From assembly GCA_021464415.1 (NCBI GenBank), contig CM038465.1:79952919-80016918 (forward strand): a DNA stretch of 64,000 bases. Direction: 5' to 3'. Below the pieces are notes generated by a model. The model was not told the DNA's origin, searched no databases, and saw nothing but the letters and a program-made list of their open reading frames with translations. This document shows positions 46,176 through 58,122 of the stretch, piece after piece. The position numbers and the translations under genes were made by a program. Every line of letters begins with the position of its first letter. Within the stretch, counting starts at the first letter, position 1. Source of the DNA: Lonicera japonica. Taxonomy: Eukaryota > Streptophyta > Magnoliopsida > Dipsacales > Caprifoliaceae.

Positions 46176-47727
46176 TGTGAGAATCCGCAAATGCGACCCC
46201 CGGGTCTCGTCCCCGTTCGGTTGGGCGTCTGAAACGTCGGAACGGATTCCGTCGTTCTATTTGCTGGAGTATTTTGATAATTCATATTACATGCCTCTAT
46301 GTTCTATTTCTAGATGCAAAGGGGTTCATTCAGAGTCGCCAGTACGTTTTATGAGAAAGCGGACAAAAAGGGTCGTGTAAGAGGAAAGGCTATAGACAAG
46401 CCTTTCTTTACACGTTTGTCTACGAAACTAGGATTCTATAGGGTTCGGAAACTATATTACGGTTTGGGAAGGTGTTAAGCACCCATTCCGCCCTTTCGGT
46501 CTCTAGTGGTCTTTTATATGTTTATTCTATGTTGAAAAACTTGGATGCTTTTACTGACAGTCTACTACTTTCTAAGCGAAAACCCTAATTTTGGGAAAAT
46601 GGGGAAAGGAATGAAAACCTCTGTGTTCCGAGATCCAATGTTTAGTTTTGAGAAATACAAATACAAGTGTCAAGAGTTTGTTTTTAGAGGGAGTTTTACC
46701 GTGTTATTTCTCAGATAACGACGATTTTTCTCGGATTTTTGATTTATTTGGAAAAAGTGTTGGATCTTGTATCAGAATTAATTCAATATGGAATTGGAAC
46801 TCTTGAGGGGAGTTTTACCAGACATATCGCAATCTATGAAACAGATGGGATATACCGGGTTTTTAATTCCTAAGTAAGTTTTATCGGTCTGGGTTTTGAA
46901 AATAGAATTTTATCCGGATGATAATATACTTACTCTTTTGGTTTTGAAAATTGTTTTATCAAGGTCTTTTGTTTTGAAAACGGTAGACTATTTGTAACCT
47001 GACAATAAGTTTATTCAAATAAAACGTAAACAAAACAACAGAAATAAAACAAGTACACATATATCTAATTTAAATACTAGAAGGGACTTTCTTTACCTTC
47101 CCGACGAGAATAATAATAAGAAAGAAAATATGATACGGCGGAGAGATTTCCAGCGATAATAATCTTTTCTTTCTTTAGATATTTTTGAGAATTCGATTCT
47201 AAAAACGGGACACGTTGAGTGTCGAGAATAGATTCGATAATTCTTCAGAAAGAAAATAAGAATCGAGAATGCTTAATGAAAGACTAGAAAATCCGATATA
47301 AGCCAATAATTCTTCAATCCCCAAATTGCTGCCTTGAACCCTTGGGGGGTGTTGGCCAATTTATACTGCTCGGGAAAGATTGTCGCGCGACACTTCTCCA
47401 AAAAGGGCATATGTCACGCGACAATGTGATATGTCGTGCGACAAACGGCTGAAGTGATGTTTCTGATAGACTGATGTGTCAGAGAGTGGATGGTTTGGTG
47501 TCAGGAGGGATTGTCGCGCGACATAGTGGGATTGTCGCGCGACATATCAGTGATTGTCGCGCAACAATGTGATATGTCGTGCGACAATCTCTCTTAAATG
47601 TAGGTTTGTTGGCTAACAAACCCTTTCGGGGTAGTTTCGGGTACTCGGTTGGGTCCCTGGACCCAAAAATAGTAGTTCTCGAAGGTCGTTAAGGTTTTTA
47701 CGGGAGTCACGGATCGGGGTGTCTACA
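46176..47727 (-). repeat. 5' LTR of the gypsy element
   Basis: This 1552-bp LTR has the same ends as the 3' LTR. A minus-strand TATA box (TATAAAT) lies at 47359-47365. Its distal side (47381-47586) carries seven TGTCGCGCGACA-type palindromes. Confidence 0.93.
47381..47586 (-). promoter_or_regulatory. Palindrome cluster in the 5' LTR (7 sites)
   Basis: Sites start at 47381, 47412, 47432, 47512, 47533, 47555 and 47575; three are exact (47381, 47512 and 47533). The nearest site ends-to-TATA gap is 15 bp. The spacing pattern (31, 20, 80, 21, 22, 20) is identical to that of the 3' LTR. Confidence 0.78.
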
Positions 47728-48385
47728 GATTGTGTTTTGTGTTTGCATAATTTATACATGTTCTTAAGTATATATATGTTTATTTATGATTATATTTATG
47801 CATGCAATAAAAGTAAATGCAAGGCTAAAAATGAATTCGAGAGTGGCTGAAGAAGATTGAGATATTGTTTTATTATTAAATTTAATTATTTAATTAAGCA
47901 ACTATTCTTCTTGTTTAATTGTCGTTATACTGTAATTTTATACGTAGAAATACTCTCACTTAAAATTGTGGCACTATAATATATATGCATTCTTCTAATA
48001 TATCATTGTCAGTATGGTCACCCACTCACACCAATACGGCAATACCTATACATAAATACAATACTATTACCAAACTTTTTAGGACTTTTATAAGGTAGTT
48101 TTTATGAATTGTTTTTAGGCAATTTTTGTAGATTGTTTTGAACTAATTTTGGAACAGGTTTGTAAATGTTTAATGTTGCTTTATTATGTTAAACTTATTG
48201 TATTTTAAAAAGAATACACCTAAAAATTGAATAAAATCAAACCGAAATCGAATTGAAAAGTTTGAGTTGGGTTTGAGTTTCGAAGATTTAAAAACTAAAA
48301 TCAAACCAAACTTTTAAATTCGAGTTGAGTTTGTGTTTTTTTAATTCCCACCCCAATTAAAACCGAAAATACCCCTAGTGGGGGC

Positions 48386-48891
48386 TTCATTCCAAAACAA
48401 AGTATATATCAGTATTAGGATCTAAACTATATCCTAATTTAGTTAAAGCATCGGTGCATATATTCGAGCATCATGCATGTTAGAAATACAATAATATATT
48501 TATAATTATTTAAAATTCGTGTTAATAAGGCAGTGACCAAAAGTATATATTATTTTGCTAATTCGTTTTTGTGTATGCGCGTACAATTCTATAAGTTATA
48601 ATTGAGTGAGCTATTGTTTATCAATATTTTTTGCAGTGACATATTATTTGAATATCAGTGACACTTCAGCAATGATAATACACAAAATCAGTAATACATA
48701 ATTGAAAAATGCAAAATAATTAATACAGTGTTAAATAGTTCGTGCTATACAAATAAATTAACAAAATTTGTAGCGTTCAGAATAATTATACTGTTTGAGA
48801 TAAAAGACTTATGATACACCCCCTTCTTGGTGACGATAATCAACCTTAATGCATATGCATATGCAATTTAAGTTCTAGCAGGAAGTTTTAG
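48386..48891. other. Non-coding, AT-rich
   Basis: No gene was seen. Confidence 0.5.
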
Positions 48892-49263
48892 AGGTCGTTT
48901 TGAAAACTTTAAGTTTTTAGATTTAAATGGTTTTAAAGTTATTTATTTGTCAAAAAAATTAAGTAGTTTGTCACTTAAAATTATAAATTTAAAACAAAAA
49001 TTTTAAGTAGCAAATTTGTCACTTAAATATGAAAACTTAAAATATCTTATTGTAAAATACATATTTTACCCTCTTTATTTTTTATTTTACATGTTATTTA
49101 AATAAATTATTAAATGTAAAATTGTCATATTAAACAAAATTTCGTTTTCAGTTGTGTTATATTTAAATAAATAATATTTTGTTACATACAATTTTTCAAT
49201 TTTAATTATTAATTATTTTATCAAATGGAACACTTTAATTATTTAAAACTTTCAAAACAGCCT
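48892..49263. mobile_element. MITE-like inverted-repeat element
   Basis: AGGTCGTTTTGAAAACTTTAA at the left pairs (17 of 21) with the reverse complement of the right end, AGGCTGTTTTGAAAGTTTTAA. The interior is AT-rich and non-coding. Confidence 0.5.
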
Positions 49264-49975
49264 GCTTGAATGCATCGATTACACATTATTTAATTTTAAC
49301 TTATATTTTATTTATTTTGTCGTGACGAATTCAGATATATATTTTAAGTATACAAAACATATGCATGATTGTGTGAATGAGAATCGAGTAAAGAGGGTAA
49401 AAGATGAGTTCAGGGTCGATGAGCGTGACGTACAAGAATCTGGAGCAGGGAATGGGAATTGACGGGGGTCGAAGAAGCTCACCGTGTAGATAAATCTAGG
49501 GTTTCGAATGGGAACTTGTCAAATTCAAATATGCCTCCTCCAGAATCTTCTTCTTGGTCTCATCTTCCATCACCCCCTTGCAGTTTATTTACGTTGGTGT
49601 TGAGTTGTACGATTGCCGCCGGTGTCCACCAACTCTCGTTTCGCACCCCTTACATTCAGGCACTTTATTGTTCATCTTTCTCTACACACCACCTCATACA
49701 CCTGTATTTATTTCTTTAAATGATTTTATTTTCGTCAATTTCATGAAAAATGGTCATACATTCCTGTAATTTCATTTGAGAATATTTCCTCTCTTTTACG
49801 CAACGTGGCATACAATTTTGAGAATTTTTGCTCTCTTTTTTACGCTGTCATCGCAATTGTGCATAAAAAGAATTGATTAGGTTCGTTGTGCGTAATACCG
49901 GCCTGGTTTACAGTCGCACACTTACATTTTACATATTTGTAATGTAATTCAAATTCAAATTCATAGATGGTCCCC

Positions 49976-50008
49976 CACCGCAACCGCAACCGCAACCGCA
50001 ACCGCAAC
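49976..50008. repeat. (CAACCG)n microsatellite in pseudogene intron 1
   Basis: About five perfect hexamer units. Confidence 0.8.
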
Positions 50009-53000
50009 ATGGAGAAGTGAGGTTTGTAGTTGGTAAGGTTGCCTATGTAGAACTACTGGTCATTAGTCACATATTATGAACCGAGTATCCAAACTATTTT
50101 TGAGTTATGCATGACTAAAACCCAACAAGTTCGCATGTCACAGACGTAGTTGAATGCAAGGAAATAGTAAGCTTCTTGTCAGCAGTGGTTCCAATATCAC
50201 AGAGCTGTGGTTCATCACCTTTTTATGAACATGGCTCATTGGACATTTTCTGATGGGATTCTCCATGGTTTCCTACAGAGAACTGAATGGATAGTTACTT
50301 TATAAGTTAAGCTATGATTTTTGACTTGACTGTAAGACTCTCAATTTGCATTACCATCCAGCTAGATTATAGGTTGAGGAATATGAAAATGTGGTCTTCG
50401 ACGTTTTGTTACCTTGAATCATATGACCAATTTAGAAAGGAAATCTATATTTTTTTAGTATCTATCTCCCATGGTGATTGGAAATGTTCATTAGATACCC
50501 TCATAACCCTTGCAATCTTGTCATTACTTTTGATGCGAGTATATTTTATTTCACCAGTTTGCTACTAATGTTTCTAATATGTTATTGTACGCTAGTTCTT
50601 TCCTTTGTTATTGTGCTCCTCCTGTATTTCATGCAGACACTTGGAGTAAGGCAGGCCTTCTATTCATTCATCTGGCTTCACGGTCCTATTACCAGCCTTG
50701 TGATAGGTGACGACTAGAACTTCCCTTACAAATTTCAGATTATCGCCCAAAATTGCTAGGTCACACTACATGTGAAAAAAAAAATGGTGAGATGGCCATT
50801 TCTGGTTTGGTATAGTTTACCTCATTATCTTTTTTATTTCCTACTTCCCTTTGATATTAAATTATTCCCGTGGAGAATGCTTTTGTTTTGCATTAGGACA
50901 TTTTGCAGCCGGGACTTTCATCTGGTTCTGTTAGTTTTTACAAGGATTTTTCACTTTTGGTTACTTAAGTGTTATGTCCCTGTTTCTCTTTCAGGTTCAA
51001 CCGTGTGTTGGTATTTGGAGTGATAAATGCTCTTCAAAGTGTGGAAGAAGACAGCCATTTCTTTTAGTTGGATTCCTCATGATTTTGATTGCTGTGAGCA
51101 TTTCCGAATCTCATTTTGCATTTCAGTATCTGTTAGTTGCTGTGCTTCATATCTGCTAAGCTAAATCTTTTTAATTTAGGTGATAATAATTGGATTTTCT
51201 GCAGACATTGGATGCGTTCTAGGGGATTCAGAGGGACATTGCTTGCTGCCTTTTCTTTGTTTTATTCTGTGTGTTTGTGTTCTATTTAACAAGAAACCTA
51301 AATTATCCAAATCATGCAAATGCAGAACATTCAAAGGAACTCGCACTAGAGCAGCAATTGTCTTCATCATAGGATTTTGGATGCTAGATCTTGCTAATAA
51401 CAATGTACAGGTAAGTTCTTAAAGTTAATTTTCTCCAGTACAAGTGGAAAAGTCTGAATTTGTCCATATCTAACAGAAACTTTCATTTTGCATGCAGGGC
51501 CCTGCTTGAGCTCTTCTGGCAGGCCTAGCAGGTCACAATCCTTTCCCTTCTTCTTTCTTGTTAATGTGCCAGTTTTCCATTAATATCTTTACTCTGAATA
51601 ATAATGCAATGCAACATGTTTGTTTCTTTGTACGACTGTTAAGGTGACATATTACTGAATGATAGGCCCTGCTCAAAGTACTTCGGCAAATGCTATATAT
51701 TGCTCATGAATGGCTGACAGAAACATTCAAGGGTTTTCTTCCGGTGCTTGTGGGAATTGGAACAAGTATCTCATTGCAGTATGCCAGTATTGTGGTAACA
51801 TATTATGATATTTTTCTATAATGCACAGAATGGAGAATAGTTATCTTAATCCAATCCCTTTAAGATTTTCAGTTCCACTTAAAATTTCCAGTGGATTAAT
51901 TCATCATAATATTCATTTTTGAACAAATGGTTTCCTTTCTTGATGAGTAGATCTTGTTGTGAAGCCTGTGGAAATCTTAAGGCAGCATTTCTTGTTGCAG
52001 TGGTGAGTCATGGAATTATTATTATTTTTGGTTTTCTTACCATGGTGAGAGGCATTTTTCTGTTGTTCCTGAATAATTGTTTTGCTTTTTATTTGAGTTG
52101 GAAAAATTTCAATTAACTTCCGAAGCATTCCATTATTTACTTTAATATATTTCATAAATTTCTGTGCATTTAAATTTTTGCCATCTAGATAATCTTGGTT
52201 TGTAGCTAGCATGTGTGTTGTTTGCTCTGTACGCAATTCTAAAAACTGTCAGGTGTGTACAGGTCTTCTTGAATTTATGTTCGTTGGTGACACTGACCTT
52301 TGCAAAGGAGGTTCCATTGACGCCAATGCAGCCTCGCCATTTGTCTGATTCTGCTCCTCTCTGGATGATGCTCAACAGATTATTTTTGACCTTTCAAAAC
52401 CAAAATGTGATATTCATTCGGTTGATAACAAGTCCGACAATGGGTGGGCACGAGTTGGATAGGCATATAAAGAACAAAAACCAAAAAGTTGAGGAAGATG
52501 ATGTTCAAAGTTTCAGCGATACAGATCCATGGCTCTGACCTGGGTAAGTTCTACGGTATTCTGCATTATCAATATCCTCTGACAATTATTTCAGTACTAT
52601 AAAATAATAAGGTACAGCCATGGCGTAATAAAGATCCTTGAAGAAACAGGATTAATTAGCCATAGTAAGTTTGCATCTTCATTCACTATATTACTGTTTG
52701 AGCTTTTATTTTCATCCTTCTCAAGGTTCACAGCAAACTCTTCTGTGTGCAGTTATACTGGTTTCGCTTCTTCCTTTTTGATACGGATCGGATGGGCAGA
52801 GAAGTTTATCGTGGGACCCATGCAGGGACATCATTGAAGTTCAAGCTTATGATGAAGGTGTCAGAGAAAGTGCATTTGATTTGCTATTGAATTCAGTGAG
52901 AACTCAAAATTAAGCATCATGAATTTAATTTCTCATAGATATATCTATCATAAGTTGCTGAACTTTTTGATATGAAGATAATATGTTGTACAATTAATAC

Positions 53001-54380
53001 TAGGGATTTATATAGTTGCGCACATGAAAAAAACTTTTGAGATGGTGGTCTGTTTTGCTGTGTTGATACTTTAGTAATTGTATAGAAAAATTCTAATCTC
53101 GTGCTCTCTGGGAGCATGTTGTTCAAGGAATTAGCTGTTTCCTCATTGAACTAACGTGTAGCTGGAAGGGTGTGAGATTAGTTTGGGCAATGAGCAATTT
53201 TATTGTGTTTGGATGCATAGTGGGCACTGCGGTGATTAGCTTAGTTTCCGGCAGAGAGTATTTAAAAGGGGTTGGACATGTTATTGGAGAGCATGAAAGG
53301 ATCAAGACTGCATCCTTGGTTATTTTTTCTGTTCTTGGTCTCCCTTTTTCTGTAAGTATGCATGTTCATCTGCAATTCCACTACATTTCGGGTGTGGAAA
53401 AGGACTAGAAAAGATGACTTCTAGGCAAGTGAATTGCTAGTGACTGGATTTAATGGAAATCGTCATTTGAAGTTGTTTGGTTGGCCTGATTTTCAACCTG
53501 GAAAATAATGTGCGTTCCATCTTTTGGTGCCAACCAAACCACCAAAAACAGAAAGTAAAGATTTTGTTAAAAGCACCTTTGCCTCGAGATATATGCAATG
53601 TTTTCCATGGAATTCAGAGTCTTTGTGGGAGGTGAGAATTGAAATTCTCAATTTTCTGGGAACTGGATTTGTTGTATGGTCATTGCAAGTAATTTGTTTC
53701 CATGGAAAATGGTGGCTGCCCAATACCAAAAAAGATGGTAAGTAGGTGAGAAATGTTCCTTTTCCATGGAAAAAGTGGTCTATTACGTACCCTTAATTTC
53801 TCACACTCCACATGTATTTATAAGTTGTTCTTGTATTCTCAACTGGTAGTTCTAATTATGTTTCCCATCTCCAATCCTCCCTGTTATGCACCTTCTAAAG
53901 TTTGTTTTGTTGCATGGAGTAACTGTGCATGTATTTCAGATTACTGATGGTGTCCCGTTCTCGGTACGGCAGAGTTGAGTGCTGATACAGTAGGTGACCA
54001 AGGGTTGTGTTAGTTCTGTCATATTTTTCTACCTCTTCTTGTTATGTGGGAAGGTGCTTAGTTAGTTTTGACTGAAGATATGTACATTTTTGCAGGATTA
54101 GCAACAGGAGTTTCGAATCTTGCAATCGTTATACCTCAGGTAATTCTGTCACTTCTTCAGCAATCTACTGCTCTTTTATATATATATATATATATATGTA
54201 TGAATTTCACTATGTTTTCCTCCAATGATTGAATTCCTCTTAATGGGCTTTAGAGTTTAAACAGACCCACAAGTTTACTAAACTGAACTGCCCCAACATT
54301 TCCAAAAGTACACTCAACTCCATCAGCCTTTCGTCTCCCGAAAACCGTAATCCTATTTGCCACCTTCTCGTGATGCGCTA

Positions 54381-54381
<1 letters not shown>

Positions 54382-54426
<45 letters not shown>
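54382..54426. repeat. (CT)n microsatellite in the pseudogene
   Basis: About 22 CT units lie between the last two exons. Confidence 0.85.
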
Positions 54427-54430
<4 letters not shown>

Positions 54431-54545
54431 ATGGTACTGTTTTTGTGTTTAGATAATTGTATCCCTGGGCGCGGGACAGTGGGATGCATTATATGGTGGA
54501 GTGAACATACCAGTATTTGCAGTTGCTTCGTTGAGCACTTGCTGA

Positions 54546-56258
54546 CTCTATTATTGCTTTTCTTACTCTGCTTACTCTCCCCAGTAATTCCTCCTACAAG
54601 TCTACTGGTTTTATTTTGGTTGACTTCCTTTTCCTCTACCTTTGTAAATGATAGATAGGATGCACCGCACCATTTACAAGACGGCTCCCAAGCATACACT
54701 TGTATTTGTTCTCGCAAGAACTTATTCAAATTAATCGGATATTCCCCAATTTTTGGGATCTTTGCTGCATTTAGAACGAAAAATGTTAGAATTCTTATTG
54801 AAAAGCATGTACTTATGATGGTAGTTCGAGGTATTGCATATTCTTATTATGGATAATCTAATTAGTGTTTTTTATGGTAGATATTATCCTTCTGTCAAGC
54901 ACACTTGATGCCCTACTCCCCTCTTTGGCAATCTCATTAGAACCCAAACCTTTCTCCACCTAGAAACTTCGAAGTCGGACTAAAATGAATAGAGATGAAA
55001 ATTCTAAAGATCTATCTAAGATTAGAAGTGTGCCATTAATTTTTAATTAAAAGAAGGTGCCACACAATTGGGAAGTTACAAGACAAGAATTAAAGACATA
55101 TTCATCACAATAGGCATATAGGCCATAGGAAAAGATGAAAGAACTATTGGTGAAACTTAAGAAAGGAGATATCATTATGAACCACAATTCTTAATTTATC
55201 ACCATTTTCTTCTTCATCTATTGCGAAAGATACCCATCAAAGTTCAGTTTTTTAACATGCGTTAACAATTAACTATGAGTCTAGAGCCGAGGGTTTTGGC
55301 CGGTGTAGGTCACATGTTCAATTCTTATCCTTTCCCCCCTTCTCCTTCACCTCATGCATATCTGATTATCCTACAAAAATAAAAAAGACGCCGAACCTCT
55401 TTAATTTGTTGGTGAAATGTATGGAAGTACAAGAACTAACGGTAATTTTTGTAAATCATAAAAGAAAAACTATCTTATACCTTCTTCATACGTGAAATAA
55501 GATATATGAGGTTAATGTATAAAATAAAATCATGTCAACAATAAAAATCAAACTTGGACGCAATCTTTGTGTCTAAAATACATATTTTCACGGAAGGTTA
55601 GTTTCCTTTCTGCATACGCACAAGAAAAACACCTGGGTTGTCACAAAAGTTAACCAATGTTCTTTTCTTTTCTTATGTGAAACGAAATTTCATCTAATAT
55701 AATTATCAACCAGTGGAAGATTAGGGTTCGGGATGTATATTCTTTCTGGATAATTAATGAAGCACTGTCTTTTCAGGAACAAGTTAAAAATGGATAGTAT
55801 AATTTTCAATTATTTGTTTGAGAGAGAGAGAGAGAGATTTATTAGTGTATATCCTGCCAAATATACAGTAGTGATGAATAATACAAAATAGCAAGAAATT
55901 ATTCAAAAAAGAAAAAGAAAGGGAAGGGGCGGGGGCGGGGGCGGCATAACAAGTGGTTGAGGAATCACTATCAAAATAGGAGCAGTGTATGTGTGTGTGT
56001 GTGACGTCAAGCAAGAAAAGCACATGGGGTCTGAACACACCAGAAACATGATGGCATGTGGAGCAACAAGATTCACACCTTTTTCTTTATTTTTCCTTCT
56101 TTTAAATATTATATTATATCATCTATTTTTATTTTTCATTCTCAATATGCCAACCACTTTTGTCTCCTGTAGCGTACTCTTTATTTTTATAATAAAGTAT
56201 TTATAGATTTAATTCATATATATAAATGTAATATCAACCTTTATTTAATAGTAACGGT
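54546..56258. other. Intergenic
   Basis: A GA tract (about 55821-55838) and a 'ggggcgggggcgggggcgg' run (55926-55944) were noted. No supportable gene was seen. Confidence 0.5.
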
Positions 56259-56266
56259 CTTCAAAG

Positions 56267-56743
56267 TAGGGCTGGAAAAATAGAACCGGGAATCGAAGAA
56301 CCGATCCAAACCGAGTCAATAAAAACTGGTTCGATTCGCTTCTTCAAAATTTGTTAATTATTTTTAACGGTTCGGTTCTTGTCATTTGTTAACGGTTCTT
56401 AATATAATTTTTTTCTAATAACAGTTAAGGAATCGTTATCGAACTTTTCCTTCTAGACTCTATTCCAATACTTAAGAACTGAACCGTTAGAACCGTTATT
56501 TCTTTAACGGTTTGTTGTTAACGGTTAACCAATAAACCGAAATAATTGAATAACAGTTAATATTTTAGTTTTTCTTTTGTTAACGGTTAATCGATAAACT
56601 GGAAGAACCAAACCGTTAGAATCGGTTCGGTTCTTAAACGGTTCTTCACTTTTTTTATACTTAGAACCGAATCGTTATAATTTAATGGTTCGGTTAACGA
56701 TTCTTCGAAAATTAACTAGGAATCGAACCAGTCCCAGCCCTAC
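56267..56743. mobile_element. hAT MITE with perfect 8-bp target duplication
   Basis: The TIRs are TAGGGCTGG and CCAGCCCTA. CTTCAAAG is duplicated exactly at 56259-56266 and 56744-56751. The 477-bp interior is non-coding and full of 'aacggttc', 'gaaccg' and 'ttaacggtt' words. Confidence 0.85.
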
Positions 56744-56751
56744 TTCAAAGT

Positions 56752-58090
56752 CCCTTTCCTCGTCCCTATAAAAGTAAAACTAAGATATTACTTGTATAAA
56801 ATAAAAAAAAATTAAAAATCCCATGATTTTCATTTATAAGTACAATCTCAAATTAATAAAACAAAAAATTTAAATTAAATCCCGGCTCGAGGTAAAGGTT
56901 GGTTTTCATTTGTAAATATAATTTCAAATAAAAAAAAATTCCGTCTCAATATAATGGTTGATTTTCATTTATAAGCACAATTTGAGATGAAGGGATTCAG
57001 TTTAAAAGAAAGATCATATACAAATGTTGCTTCATCATTTTTTAATATACTATAATTTCAAACTAGGACTTTTATTATACTTTTATAGTTATTTAGCGTG
57101 ACCAATCTTTTTGGTATCTCTATTTAATTACTTAAATGTCTTAATATAATGCTTTCTTTTTTTGTTCTTTAAAGTATAATTATGTAAATTGCTGGTTATT
57201 TCGCTAAAAAATGTTAATTAGTAGGGCTTGAACATATCATGTGAAGTATGAAGACATTGTGTCATTATTATTTGGGTAAATACAATCACATGTGGTAGAT
57301 TCAAAAGAGTTGTTTGATATAATATTACACATGTATAGAGTGTGCCACAAATTTATAGTATAATGACAAATGCTTTAGCTACATCAATATTCATGCAACA
57401 CCAATCTCCCATAGAATGTAAATTAGCTTATGAGGTTCATTTACCAGAAAAAAGATATTTAAAGCATAAGTTCGAATTGTCATCACTGAGAGCTTCTGTA
57501 GTAAGTATGGTAAATTGATTAATTTACTACATCCTTAGTCACAGTGGATACAACTTGATGGACAAACTTACCGTGGTATGGTAGAAGGAGAGAACAAACT
57601 TACGATATACCTAACTTTTACTCATATGGATGAGATATATTCGCATAAAAAAACAAATAAAAACAAAAATAAATAGGTGTTGCACACTTGTATGAGTCAT
57701 ACGAGTTAACCACACTCGTATGAAGCCCCTTTTTTAAGAAAATATCTCATATAGATTTGGTACACTTGAATGCCAACTTTTTATACTATACTTAGTGTAA
57801 CTTTTTAAAAGACTTAGTACCATATTTATAAATTTGTTAGTAAATTTTACTTGATACGCTATAGATATTCTTAGGATAAAACAAGCAAGCAACCTCACTT
57901 ATGTTTCCCTCTCCGAGTAAATCCTCAATCTATTTAATTATTACAAATAATTTGTTGATGGTATGAATAGTCCATAACAGCTCAATATTTACAACGTGAA
58001 TACATAAACATTGTATATATATTTCATTAATAAATAGTACAACCGTATACGTGTATATATATATATTCTAGTAACACATATTGTATATGG

Positions 58091-58122
<32 letters not shown>

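Larger units (their letters stand above)
29583..47727 (-). mobile_element. Giant Ty3/gypsy retrotransposon (Tat/Ogre type), 18,145 bp
   Basis: Two LTRs of about 1.55 kb bound the element, with the target duplication GATTG at 29578-29582 and 47728-47732. The element reads right to left: 5' LTR (46176-47727), primer site, gag, protease, RT, two RNase H domains, integrase, then two genes in the opposite direction, tandem repeats and the 3' LTR (29583-31133). Dual RNase H, large size and extra antisense genes are features of the Tat lineage, which includes Ogre. In the first 190 aligned LTR bases I count 14 differences, all transitions, so the insertion is not recent. Every coding region has stops or frameshifts, so this copy cannot act autonomously. 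Confidence 0.93.
29364..48377. mobile_element. hAT-like non-autonomous element split by the gypsy element
   Basis: The ends are TAGGGGTGTTATGAC at 29364 and, inverted, TAGGGGTATTTTCGG at 48377. The flanking octamers GTGGACGC (29356-29363) and GTGGGGGC (48378-48385) agree at 6 of 8 bases. Its own sequence is only 29364-29582 and 47733-48377, rich in 'aaattgaa' and 'aaaccgaa' words and non-coding. The gypsy element 29583-47727 sits inside it. Confidence 0.5.
49404..54545 (+). pseudogene. SUC3-like: Sucrose transporter pseudogene (SUC3/SUT2 type), introns retained
   Basis: Collinear exon remnants encode almost the whole 12-helix transporter: MSSGSMSVTYKNLEQ (49404), LVLSCTIAAG (exon 1), LGVRQAFYSFIWL (50637-50702), VQPCVGIWSDKC (50995-51093), VIIIGFSADIG (51181), TFKGTRTRAAIVFIIGFWML (51326-51410), a piece at 51498-51531, another at 51666, WFPFLMSRSCCEACGNLKAA (to 52002), LVTLTFAKEVPLTP (52263-52543), FDTDRMGREVY (52753), RLVWAMSNFIVFGC (to 53351), 53940-54000, GLATGVSNLAIVIPQ (54096-54139) and IIVSLGAG (54453-54545). 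Lesions: stop/frameshift at 49491; loss of about five codons in helix 1 near 49627; donors GC at 49660 and AT at 50703; a lost donor near 51243; stops at 51507, 51707 and 54543; a deletion of helix-loop sequence near 52528; a frameshift near 52823; a one-base deletion near 53967. The long N-terminus and central loop identify the SUC3/SUT2 clade. Kept introns show a DNA-level duplicate, not a retrocopy. Confidence 0.93.

Noticed and set aside
49404..49493. Short intact 29-codon gene
   Set aside because: The peptide matches the N-terminus of SUC3/SUT2 and is truncated by a frameshift; it is part of the pseudogene.
54250..54729. 159-codon minus-strand frame in the transporter pseudogene
   Set aside because: It includes the (CT)n tract as an Arg-Glu run and lies antisense to recognised exon remnants; it is a shadow frame.
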